A stretch of 7,872 nucleotides of DNA from Lachnospiraceae bacterium UBA1748 (GTDB taxonomy: Bacteria; Bacillota; Clostridia; Lachnospirales; Lachnospiraceae): the NCBI GenBank assembly GCA_002314855.1, contig DCHQ01000057.1:1-7872 (forward strand), given 5' to 3'. Positions 1-6,950 of the stretch are shown here, piece by piece. The notes below the pieces were generated by a model, which saw nothing but the letters and a program-made list of their open reading frames with translations, was not told the DNA's origin and ran no database searches. How positions within the stretch are numbered: position 1 is the stretch's first letter; every line of letters begins with the position of its first letter. A program made the position numbers and the translations under genes.

Positions 1-25
1 AGTCTAACTTTAAGGGGTCACCTCA
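1..25 (-). mobile_element. possible terminal inverted repeat of an IS3-family element (edge of window)
   Basis: Read on the minus strand, these bases start with TGAGGTGACCCC and continue through AAAGTTAGAC. IS3-family (IS150-like) ends typically start with TG, have a run of C about ten bases in, and carry an AAAGTTAGAC-like block, so the resemblance is good. If it is an IS end, the element starts at position 25 and runs leftwards out of the window, 23 bases beyond the stop codon of the lipoprotein gene. No transposase sequence is visible here, so the call rests only on recall of the terminal motif. A chance AT-rich sequence is the alternative. Confidence 0.4.
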
Positions 26-48
26 TAAAATAGCAGAGTTTAAATTAA

Positions 49-264
49 CTAATTATCTCTCTGAGATTCCTGGAATAAATCCATAACCTCATCCATCATA
101 TCCTTGCAGTCCTGGCAGTAAACAACTTCCTCATCCATTACAACTGCTTTATACTGCTTTCCTGATTTCTCCTCACCACAGATATCACAAGTAAACTTTC
201 CACATGCTGTTAATGATACAGCTGCAACCATAGCAAGCATCATTGCTGTAATTTTCTTTTTCAT
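49..264 (-). CDS. small lipoprotein with two CxxC pairs (putative zinc-binding)
   Basis: This encodes 71 residues. The N-terminus is a lipoprotein signal peptide: MKKK, a hydrophobic stretch (about 5-17) and the lipobox LTAC with the lipidated cysteine at residue 21. The mature part of about 51 residues carries C26-x2-C29 and C50-x2-C53, separated by 20 residues, which looks like a small zinc ribbon, followed by an acidic C-terminal helix. It is probably anchored on the outer face of the cell membrane. An ATG at 285 is in frame, but the Shine-Dalgarno sequence GGGAGAG lies inside that extension and ideally precedes the ATG at 264, which also gives a proper signal peptide. Short proteins of this kind are common in Lachnospiraceae; I know of no defined function. 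The gap of 96 bases to the aminopeptidase suggests a separate transcript. Confidence 0.8.
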   Translation of the reverse strand: MKKKITAMMLAMVAAVSLTACGKFTCDICGEEKSGKQYKAVVMDEEVVYCQDCKDMMDEVMDLFQESQRDN

Positions 265-273
265 TAATATAAT

Positions 274-280
274 CTCTCCC
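274..280 (-). promoter_or_regulatory. ribosome binding site deciding the lipoprotein start
   Basis: GGGAGAG on the minus strand sits nine bases before the ATG at 264. It overlaps the reading frame if translation were to begin at the ATG at 285, which has no comparable site in front of it. This is the main reason for choosing the shorter form. Confidence 0.75.
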
Positions 281-309
281 TTCATTATATGTCACTTGGA
301 CCATTTGAA

Positions 310-338
310 ATAATAATATATTAATGATAAATGAACAA
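310..338 (-). promoter_or_regulatory. weak candidate promoter for the lipoprotein gene
   Basis: On the minus strand, TTGTTC (338-333) and TATTAT (315-310) are 17 bases apart. The -10 matches the sigma-A consensus at five of six positions, the -35 at only three. Transcription would start near 303, leaving a leader of about 40 bases that contains the ribosome binding site. The surrounding gap is almost pure A/T, so chance matches are easy. Confidence 0.3.
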
Positions 339-360
339 TATATATATTACACAAATATAT

Positions 361-1635
361 CTATGAATAAAAAGCCTCACATGCATCAATCATATATTTT
401 ATATCGCTAACACCTGCTGTTTCGTAAGGTGAATGCATAGCAAGCTGAGGTAAACCTATATCAACTGCTGGCACCGATACATGAGTCATCGCAATATTGC
501 CAAGTGTGCTTCCACCAGGTTCATCAGATCTATTAGCATAAAACTGATATGGTACACCTGCTTTCTCACAAATCAATCTAAACTTAGCAATAGAAATAGC
601 ATCCGAAGTGTATTTCTGGTTGGCATTAGACTTAATAACAACGCCCTCATTCATATATACCGCATTGGTATTATCAGTCTTTTCAGGATGATTTGGATGA
701 ACAGCATGTGCATTATCGCAGCTTAGCATAAAACTATTAGTAATAGCACATATATATTCTTCTTCCGATTTTCCAAGAGCTATATTAATGCGTTTTAACA
801 CATCATACATAAAAGTCGAAGCTGCTCCCTGCCCTGAAGTCGAACCCACTTCTTCATTATCAAAACATGCATACACATTAATACCTGTTGAATTATTACC
901 ATCAATAAATCCCATTAAGCTTGTATAAGCACATTCAAGGTCATCAAGTCTAGGACTTGAAACAAACTCATCATTAGCCCCCCATACAGATGATGGAGTT
1001 CTGTCATATAAGAATAAATCAGAACCAAGTATATCCTCTACTTCAACTCCAGCCTCAGACGCTATAATTTTCTTAAAATCACCACTCTCTGTATCTTTGC
1101 CTCCAAAAAGTGGCATCATATCAACCTGTTTATTATATGCATAGCCTTCATTAACCTTACGATTCATATGAATTGCAAGATTAGGAATTATAAGCATATC
1201 TTTATCAAAACAAATATGCATCTCTTTTATGCCATCACCCTCTCTAACAACCACTCTACCTGCAATAGATAACGGTCTGTCTAACCAAGGGGCTAAAAGC
1301 ATGCCACCATACCCTTCAGTATTTAGCATAGTATATTTGTCCCTAATTCGAACCTCAGCATTCTCCTTTATCTTAAAGCATGGTGAATCTGAATGAGATG
1401 CAGCTATTCTAAATGAATATTCAGCGCCATCTGCTATATTATCACCTACAGTAAAAGCAATAATACTAGAACTATTTTTTGTTATATAATATTTACCACC
1501 AGCATTAATGGAAAAAGGCTTCCCAGGATTAAGTTCCTGGAAGCCCTCTTTATTTAAAATATCTACAATACTATCCACTGCATGAAATGCTGTAGGTGAC
1601 TTTCTTATAAAATCAAGCAATTCATTTGCTATCAT
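361..1635 (-). CDS. apeB: M18 family aminopeptidase (aspartyl aminopeptidase type)
   Basis: This is a complete 424-residue M18 metallo-aminopeptidase, a cytoplasmic dinuclear-metal enzyme that removes N-terminal residues, often acidic ones, from peptides. The expected metal and catalytic positions are present: H81 in ASHSDSP, D231 in SPRLDDLE, the catalytic/ligand pair E261-E262 in FDNEEVGS, D307 in SCDNAHA and H401 in LAMHSPYE. Length matches the bacterial family. The ATG at 1635 is preceded at five bases by GGAGG. There is no signal peptide, in line with a cytosolic enzyme. It starts 37 bases after the pilB stop codon with no terminator in between, so it may be co-transcribed with the pilus genes, though its function is likely general peptide turnover. 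No convincing terminator follows the TAG stop. The family call is secure; substrate preference is not readable from sequence. Confidence 0.95.
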   Translation of the reverse strand: MIANELLDFIRKSPTAFHAVDSIVDILNKEGFQELNPGKPFSINAGGKYYITKNSSSIIAFTVGDNIADGAEYSFRIAASHSDSPCFKIKENAEVRIRDKYTMLNTEGYGGMLLAPWLDRPLSIAGRVVVREGDGIKEMHICFDKDMLIIPNLAIHMNRKVNEGYAYNKQVDMMPLFGGKDTESGDFKKIIASEAGVEVEDILGSDLFLYDRTPSSVWGANDEFVSSPRLDDLECAYTSLMGFIDGNNSTGINVYACFDNEEVGSTSGQGAASTFMYDVLKRINIALGKSEEEYICAITNSFMLSCDNAHAVHPNHPEKTDNTNAVYMNEGVVIKSNANQKYTSDAISIAKFRLICEKAGVPYQFYANRSDEPGGSTLGNIAMTHVSVPAVDIGLPQLAMHSPYETAGVSDIKYMIDACEAFYS

Positions 1636-1672
1636 ATAAACCTCCGTAGATTATTATATATTTTATTTATAA

Positions 1673-3361
1673 TTAATCGTAGTAAGACACCTTAATTAAT
1701 TCTTCTACAGTTGTAACGCCTTCTTCTACAAGCTTAAGTCCGCTTTGTTTAAGAGTCATCATACCAAGATTATTAATTGCATATTCTTTAATCTGCTCTG
1801 TTGAAGCGCCCTGAGAAATAAGTGTACGAACATCCTTAGTAACCGGTAATATCTCATGAATAGAAATACGCCCCTTATAACCAGTATTATTACACTGCTT
1901 ACATCCCTTAACATGTTTAATCTTAGGGAAGTATTTTCCAGCAATAGCAATTTCATCTTCTGTCATATCTTCCCACTCACTACAGAATGGACAAACCTTA
2001 CGAACAAGACGCTGAGCAATAATACCAACAAGCGATGAAGCTATCATATAAGGCTCTACACCCATATCTGCAAGTCTTACTACAGAGCTTGCCGCATCAT
2101 TAGTATGCAGTGTCGACAATACAAGGTGACCTGTAATAGCTGCTCGTACAGATATTGAAGCAGTTTCGGCATCACGTGTCTCACCAACCATGATAATATC
2201 AGGATCCTGACGAAGAAGTGCTCTAAGTCCAACTTCAAAGGTAAGGCCTGCAACATTATTAACCTGCATCTGATTGAGTTTAGGAAGATTCTTTTCCACT
2301 GGATCTTCGATAGTCGAAATATTAACACTTCTCTTAGATAATTCTTCAAGAATCATATATAGAGTAGTTGACTTACCTGAACCAGTAGGACCAGTCATGT
2401 AAATAATACCATTAGGTGAATTAAGCATATTTTTAACTAATGCATAATTCTGGTCAGTCATACCAAATGTACCAGAATGATCAACAGCTACAGCACTCGC
2501 AAGAAGTCGAAGCACGGCCTTTTCACCGAAAACAGTTGGAATAACAGAAACACGGACGTTAAGGTTAACACCTTCAACCGATATTCTAAAGTGACCATCC
2601 TGCGGTATACGTCTTTCTGCAATATCAAGATCACCAAGAATCTTAATACGAGCAATAAGTGGATTATGTACATTCTTCTGAAGAGTCATGAAGTCCGTAA
2701 TAACACCATCAAGTCTCATTCTAACAAGCGTATGATTCTCATAAGGCTCTATATGAATATCTGAAGCATTCGAATTATATGCACGAATAAGTATTGAATT
2801 AAAAAGATTAATAATAGGAGTATCATCATCCGAATCATCTATAGATACTTCAATTGGTTCAGCTACAGCTGCTGTAGAAGTTGTTGCTGCCTTAGCTGCA
2901 GCCTTACGAGCAGACACTTCAGAATAATAATACTGGATAGCATTCTCAAGCGGTTTCTTCTCCGCAAGAGCTATAACCATATCCATACCTACTACCTGAC
3001 GAATATCTTCGATTCCATAGAAATTAAGAGGATCATTTACAAGAAGATAATAGTAATTGTCCTGGGTCCTGTAGCCAAGCATACAATACTTTTCAGCCAG
3101 TGACTTAGGAATCATTTCAACTGCATTAACATCTACAGTAATATCTGAAATATTCACAACTGAATAATCAAGACGCTTACCAAGAGCCTCAAGCATCTGG
3201 AACTCAGTGATATAACCAAGCTCAATAAGAGCGCCCCCCATTCGCACGCCACTATGCTCCTTCTGATAAGCAATAGCCTCGCCTATCTGAGCATCATTGA
3301 CGTAACCAAACTCAACTAATACATCACCTATTCTAATGTTCTGGTTGGATCTCATTTCCAT
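1673..3361 (-). CDS. pilB: type IV pilus assembly ATPase PilB/GspE with MshEN domain
   Basis: This 562-residue cytoplasmic hexameric ATPase powers pilin polymerisation. Residues 8-145 form an MshEN (T2SSE_N) domain. Its first repeat (R10, G12, L15, G19, I26, I30, Q33) fits the c-di-GMP-binding consensus; the second (R40, G42, L45, G49, M56, L60) is similar but has R63 where Gln is expected. An Ala-rich linker (151-169) leads to the motor: Walker A GPTGSGKST at 324-332, Asp box around IEDPVE (351-356), Walker B around DPDIIMVGE (386-394), His box HLVLSTLHT (412-420), and the zinc tetracysteine C457/C460/C487/C490 typical of assembly ATPases and absent from PilT. The ATG at 3361 follows AAGGGG at seven bases; the ATG two codons later is spaced less well. 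It is the last machinery gene in the cluster, 50 bases after the PilO-like gene. Confidence 0.96.
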   Translation of the reverse strand: MEMRSNQNIRIGDVLVEFGYVNDAQIGEAIAYQKEHSGVRMGGALIELGYITEFQMLEALGKRLDYSVVNISDITVDVNAVEMIPKSLAEKYCMLGYRTQDNYYYLLVNDPLNFYGIEDIRQVVGMDMVIALAEKKPLENAIQYYYSEVSARKAAAKAATTSTAAVAEPIEVSIDDSDDDTPIINLFNSILIRAYNSNASDIHIEPYENHTLVRMRLDGVITDFMTLQKNVHNPLIARIKILGDLDIAERRIPQDGHFRISVEGVNLNVRVSVIPTVFGEKAVLRLLASAVAVDHSGTFGMTDQNYALVKNMLNSPNGIIYMTGPTGSGKSTTLYMILEELSKRSVNISTIEDPVEKNLPKLNQMQVNNVAGLTFEVGLRALLRQDPDIIMVGETRDAETASISVRAAITGHLVLSTLHTNDAASSVVRLADMGVEPYMIASSLVGIIAQRLVRKVCPFCSEWEDMTEDEIAIAGKYFPKIKHVKGCKQCNNTGYKGRISIHEILPVTKDVRTLISQGASTEQIKEYAINNLGMMTLKQSGLKLVEEGVTTVEELIKVSYYD

Positions 3362-3411
3362 AAACTAACCCCTTAAATGCACACTTTTTATCTTTATCTT
3401 ATAGATATAAA

Positions 3412-4185
3412 CTAATAATCATATTCTTCATCTTCATATGCATCAGCGTCTTCTTCCTGCTCTGCATACATATAAATTATAAGTTCAATATTAAGCTCAA
3501 TTTCCTGCTCTGTATAAAACTCTTCAGTCTCATCATCATAATGAAGACTCTCTCCTCTATGCCAATCATAGCGAACTAAATGCATCGTCTCTTCTGTAGA
3601 AGATAAATCATTAATAAGTCGTTTCAAATCAGCTTCATTACCACCAAGACGCATATTGGTTCTCACAGCATAAATACCTGTTGTAGGCTCTTCTTCATAC
3701 TCTAAAAATGCTGTAACTTCATCTTCCTCGTCATCCTCATTTTTAGAATTTGAAGATGATACAACTTCTTCTGGAACCATTTGGTCATTGGCATACTTCT
3801 TAGAATATTGGTAAGCTTCAAGACTCGCTTCTTCTTTAGGCATATCGATACTTAAATCATAAGACTGAAGATTATAGTCAAGCACCATAAATGTAAGCAT
3901 TTTATCCACTTCATCACTAGTCATGATAGGATAAAAATGGCTTCTTGCTTCCACAATATCTTCTTCAAGCTCTTCATTTTCATCTATTAAGAAAGGAAGC
4001 TCTGCAACTTTAAAATCATCAAGAAACATTTTATCTTCTTCGGTAATAATATCATCACTTATCTCATTGATAGCACGAATTTGTGGAACCACTCCCCAAT
4101 AACCGATACCAACAACAATTACGAATATCGCGAGAAAAATCAGAAGTTTTTTATCTCTTTCGGTCATTTGCATTTCTAATTTCAT
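3412..4185 (-). CDS. pilO: PilO/GspM-like pilus alignment protein, strongly acidic
   Basis: The 257 residues have the PilO layout: a short basic cytoplasmic N-terminus, one membrane segment (about 13-33), a helical probably coiled-coil stretch (36-80), and a ferredoxin-like domain suggested by alternating strands and a helix at about 169-240. In T4P systems PilO pairs with PilN and links the cytoplasmic ring to the platform. The call rests on layout and position more than on sequence identity. The ATG overlaps the preceding stop by one base (TAATG), with GGAGGG a few bases before it inside the upstream gene, so the two are probably translationally coupled. Two odd parts are an acidic Ser/Asn/Asp/Glu insertion (143-167) and a tail (242-257) made almost only of Glu, Asp, Tyr and Ala; both should face outside the membrane. 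Confidence 0.7.
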   Translation of the reverse strand: MKLEMQMTERDKKLLIFLAIFVIVVGIGYWGVVPQIRAINEISDDIITEEDKMFLDDFKVAELPFLIDENEELEEDIVEARSHFYPIMTSDEVDKMLTFMVLDYNLQSYDLSIDMPKEEASLEAYQYSKKYANDQMVPEEVVSSSNSKNEDDEEDEVTAFLEYEEEPTTGIYAVRTNMRLGGNEADLKRLINDLSSTEETMHLVRYDWHRGESLHYDDETEEFYTEQEIELNIELIIYMYAEQEEDADAYEDEEYDY

Positions 4186-5672
4186 TAACGCTTACCCTCC
4201 TCTTCTGATTTTTTTGCAGGTCTTCCAGCGCTCTCGGCCAAAACGCAAGTAACATTAATATTCCAAAGCTCAGTCTCATCCGAATAACTATAACCAGTAT
4301 AGTTCACGCTAGTAAACATTTCTTCATTAAGCAGAAGCTTTATAAAGCTATTAATATTTTCAACATCAGCTGCCTTAGCAACAATAGATATTTCACCATT
4401 CACAGCATCAAAAGAACTATACTCAAATGATGCTTTTCCCTCTTTAGCACATCTGTTAAATACCGAAAGTACATTATCATCACCAAGTGGATATGTAGCA
4501 ATATTTGCTTCTATATCTGCAGTTGCATCATACTGCTTACGTAAATAGCTATTTTTAGAACTATACTCATCATACAACGCAAGATCCATCATACGAGCTG
4601 GCGACTCATTAACTTCCAATAAAGCATCTAGTTCCTTTTGCTTAATATTTTTAATCACAACAGAACCTACTGTAATTAAAAGCATTAATAAAAATACTAT
4701 ACCTATAATAGTCAAATTTTTAACTAAATTCTTGGAGCCTTCGCTTTCCTTCTTTACATTTTTTCCTGATATCTGAAGAAGGAAGTTCTGCGATTTATCA
4801 TGAGGATACAAACCACTAATTGCAGGTAAATAACGCTGTACAGAAGCCTCTCTCCAGGTATTATTAGGGAAGGTAAATGCCTGTACAGGAATCTGAAATC
4901 CAGCAAGTTCAATGGAATTACGATACATATTAATATCATCAGCATTAATGCCAGCAATAATAATGGTATCAAGAGTTTTATCACTCTGATTTGCTCTAAG
5001 GAACTGAACCATAGAGCTTACTGCTTTAGCTATATCATCAGCATACTCTCTTGACCCCATCTCCTGGAAGCATCGAACTGTATTATAATATGTATACACT
5101 CCATCAATGAAAAGAATGGTTGTAAGTGTGTTGGCATCTGCAATAATAAGATCAAAAGTTCTGTGATTAAGGGCTGATGTTCTTTTTGTAAAACCAATGA
5201 GTGAGCTTTCTGAAGAATATATAGCCTTTAGTTTAATGCCAGCCTCAGTAAAAATAGATACATAATCCTTAATAAAATTAGGATCAATACATTCTGAATA
5301 GACTTTACGTGTATTCTTATTTTCATTAATACCTATATATCCAAAAATTGATTCATTATCTCGTCCAAGATCAGAATATTCTCTTCGAATATACTCTATA
5401 CTCTTCTTATCATTAAGTTTTGGAAGCTCAATATTTCTACCAATAAACTTGGATGTATTAAGTACTAATATTACATCCTTATTAGATAAATGGCGTTCTG
5501 TCCATGTAGTTTTAAGGAAATCAACAAAAAGCTGAGTATCCATAACCATTCCATTGATTATAGAACCCTCTGGTGCATCTATCATAAAATAGCCTTTAAG
5601 ATTAGGCTTCGTACCTGCACTACCAGTAACTATCTGAACTTGTCCATTATATAAATATATAACTGTATCCAT
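4185..5672 (-). CDS. PilM-PilN fusion protein (GspL-like alignment protein)
   Basis: The 495 residues combine two usual T4P proteins. Residues 1 to about 290 look like a cytoplasmic PilM-type actin-fold domain. QNFLL near 295-299 resembles the N-terminal INLLP motif by which PilN normally docks on PilM. A basic region precedes a membrane segment (about 317-340), then a helical stretch (342-390) and a PilN-like alpha/beta domain (about 395-480), ending in a charged tail. This is the layout of GspL of type II secretion. The phosphate-binding loops of PilM are degenerate: the stretch at 174-190 (IIADANTLTTILFIDG) lacks the usual Gly-rich turn, and IIIAGINADD (237-246) lacks GG-G, so nucleotide binding is doubtful. 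The ATG at 5672 follows AGAGGA; the gap to pilC is 41 bases, and it overlaps the PilO-like gene by one base. Confidence 0.8.
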   Translation of the reverse strand: MDTVIYLYNGQVQIVTGSAGTKPNLKGYFMIDAPEGSIINGMVMDTQLFVDFLKTTWTERHLSNKDVILVLNTSKFIGRNIELPKLNDKKSIEYIRREYSDLGRDNESIFGYIGINENKNTRKVYSECIDPNFIKDYVSIFTEAGIKLKAIYSSESSLIGFTKRTSALNHRTFDLIIADANTLTTILFIDGVYTYYNTVRCFQEMGSREYADDIAKAVSSMVQFLRANQSDKTLDTIIIAGINADDINMYRNSIELAGFQIPVQAFTFPNNTWREASVQRYLPAISGLYPHDKSQNFLLQISGKNVKKESEGSKNLVKNLTIIGIVFLLMLLITVGSVVIKNIKQKELDALLEVNESPARMMDLALYDEYSSKNSYLRKQYDATADIEANIATYPLGDDNVLSVFNRCAKEGKASFEYSSFDAVNGEISIVAKAADVENINSFIKLLLNEEMFTSVNYTGYSYSDETELWNINVTCVLAESAGRPAKKSEEEGKR

Positions 5673-5713
5673 AACTATAATTCCTCTTTGTAACTTGACA
5701 TTCTCTAGTACTC

Positions 5714-6910
5714 TTACTGAGCAGCAATCTGTTCATAAGAACCGTAGATTGGCTGAATAACCGCTATCATAATAAATCCAACTATTACGGCCATTACTAC
5801 TATCATAACTGGTTCAAGGTAAGCAACCAGTCGATTAAGTGCCATCTCAGAATCATACTCCATTTGATCAGCAATAGAAGTAAGCATATTATCCATGGCA
5901 CCTGTCTCCTCACCTACCATGATGGATGAGGAAAGTTTCTTTGTAAATCCGTCCACCCTATCAATGGCTTCACTAAGCGAGTCACCATTACGAATAGCAT
6001 GAACTAAATCATCAAACTGACTTTCTATATATTTATTGCCAATAGTGTTCTTTGCTATCTGAAGACAATTGGTAATAGGAATACCTGCTGAATAAAGACT
6101 TGATAATGTTCTAGCAAATCTCGCAGTATAGATTACCTTACGTAATCGACCAATCTTTGGTAACTTAACTTCCATTTTGTCAATAAAGTACTTAACTTGA
6201 GGAATGGATATTAGTACTCTATATAGCATATATAAACAAAATGCCAAAAATATTAATATGTACCATCTATCCTTTACGAAATTACTGATTGCAAGAAGTA
6301 TTGTTGTGGTAATTGGTAAACTATCCATAGCATCAAACAATGACTTAAACTGAGGAATTACATATCCCATGATAATAGCTACTACAGCTACAATCATTAC
6401 ACATAATATCTTCGGATACGTCATTGAACTTTTAACTTTCTGAGAAAGCCTGTATTCTTTGTCGTAATAACTTGCCATCTGAACAGAAATTTTATCAAGA
6501 TTACCACTGCTCTCTGCTGAACGAATCATATTAATTAAAAGTGCTGGAAATGCATCTCCTTGATTCTGCATGGAATCTGAAAAAGCTATACCAGCTCGAA
6601 CATCTTTGAGTACTGCGGCGTAAAGTTCTCTCTGCTTAATATTAATAGCCTCATCTTCAGAAATAATACGAAGTGCTCGAACCAGAGTAACACCAGCTCC
6701 TAAAAGTTCGCCAACATTACGACAAAATTCCGAAACTTGATTCGAGGTTAATTTTTTATATGTAACCTTATTTGATTCAATTTTATATGAAATGAGCATC
6801 TTACCATCTGCTTTGAGTTTACTTTGTAAATCAAACTCATCAACAGCTGATAAAACACCATTTATACTTTTACCCTTTTCATCCTGAGCTTTATATCTAT
6901 AATGTTCCAA
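5714..6910 (-). CDS. pilC: type IV pilus inner-membrane platform protein PilC/GspF
   Basis: This 398-residue protein has the full PilC/GspF layout: a short N-terminal domain beginning YRYKAQDEKGK (typical of the family), two homologous T2SSF helical domains (about 57-180 and 260-382), and membrane segments at about 165-187, 213-234 and 362-386. Matching motifs occur in both halves: SAESSGNLDKI (131-141) and VGEETGAMDNML (332-343). It ends in QPIYGSYEQI, close to the usual family end. PilC sits in the membrane, contacts the ATPase from the cytoplasm and is thought to turn so that pilins are added. The start codon is TTG at 6910, chosen because the family N-terminus begins right there and GGAGGGG lies nine bases upstream. 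It follows the small pilin-like gene after 40 bases. Confidence 0.96.
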   Translation of the reverse strand: MEHYRYKAQDEKGKSINGVLSAVDEFDLQSKLKADGKMLISYKIESNKVTYKKLTSNQVSEFCRNVGELLGAGVTLVRALRIISEDEAINIKQRELYAAVLKDVRAGIAFSDSMQNQGDAFPALLINMIRSAESSGNLDKISVQMASYYDKEYRLSQKVKSSMTYPKILCVMIVAVVAIIMGYVIPQFKSLFDAMDSLPITTTILLAISNFVKDRWYILIFLAFCLYMLYRVLISIPQVKYFIDKMEVKLPKIGRLRKVIYTARFARTLSSLYSAGIPITNCLQIAKNTIGNKYIESQFDDLVHAIRNGDSLSEAIDRVDGFTKKLSSSIMVGEETGAMDNMLTSIADQMEYDSEMALNRLVAYLEPVMIVVMAVIVGFIMIAVIQPIYGSYEQIAAQ

Positions 6911-6919
6911 CTAGGTGCA

Positions 6920-6926
6920 CCCCTCC
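6920..6926 (-). promoter_or_regulatory. strong ribosome binding site for the TTG start of pilC
   Basis: GGAGGGG on the minus strand lies nine bases before the TTG at 6910-6908. No in-frame ATG gives a family-length N-terminus, so this site fixes the non-ATG start. Confidence 0.8.
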
Positions 6927-6933
6927 ACAAGTT

Positions 6934-6942
6934 ATTATAACA
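6934..6942 (-). promoter_or_regulatory. possible internal extended -10 promoter before pilC
   Basis: TGTTATAAT on the minus strand is a perfect extended -10 element (TGn plus TATAAT) in the gap between the 146-residue gene and pilC. The hexamer at -35 spacing (TATGAA) is poor, but extended -10 promoters can work without one. The expected start near 6927 would leave a leader of only about 17 bases, beginning at the ribosome binding site, so it may be a chance match in AT-rich sequence. Confidence 0.25.
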
Positions 6943-6950
6943 TTTTTATG

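Noticed and set aside
265..285. Seven-codon N-terminal extension of the lipoprotein starting at the ATG at 285
   Set aside because: It contains the Shine-Dalgarno sequence for the ATG at 264 and would put acidic residues ahead of the basic start of the signal peptide.
284..289. Perfect TATAAT on the minus strand before the lipoprotein gene
   Set aside because: Transcription from it would start near 277, inside the ribosome binding site, leaving no usable leader; no -35 at the right distance.
342..360. Hairpin with ATATATT / AATATAT stem and TGTGT loop just after the aminopeptidase stop
   Set aside because: The seven-base stem has no G-C pair and no following U tract, so it is not a credible intrinsic terminator; it is expected by chance in sequence this rich in A/T.
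481..726. Plus-strand open frame of 81 codons
   Set aside because: It lies entirely antisense to the well-supported aminopeptidase, shows no family resemblance and has no credible ribosome binding site.
1636..1672. TATAAT-like sequence between pilB and the aminopeptidase gene
   Set aside because: No -35 match and the gap is nearly all A/T; not enough to call a promoter.
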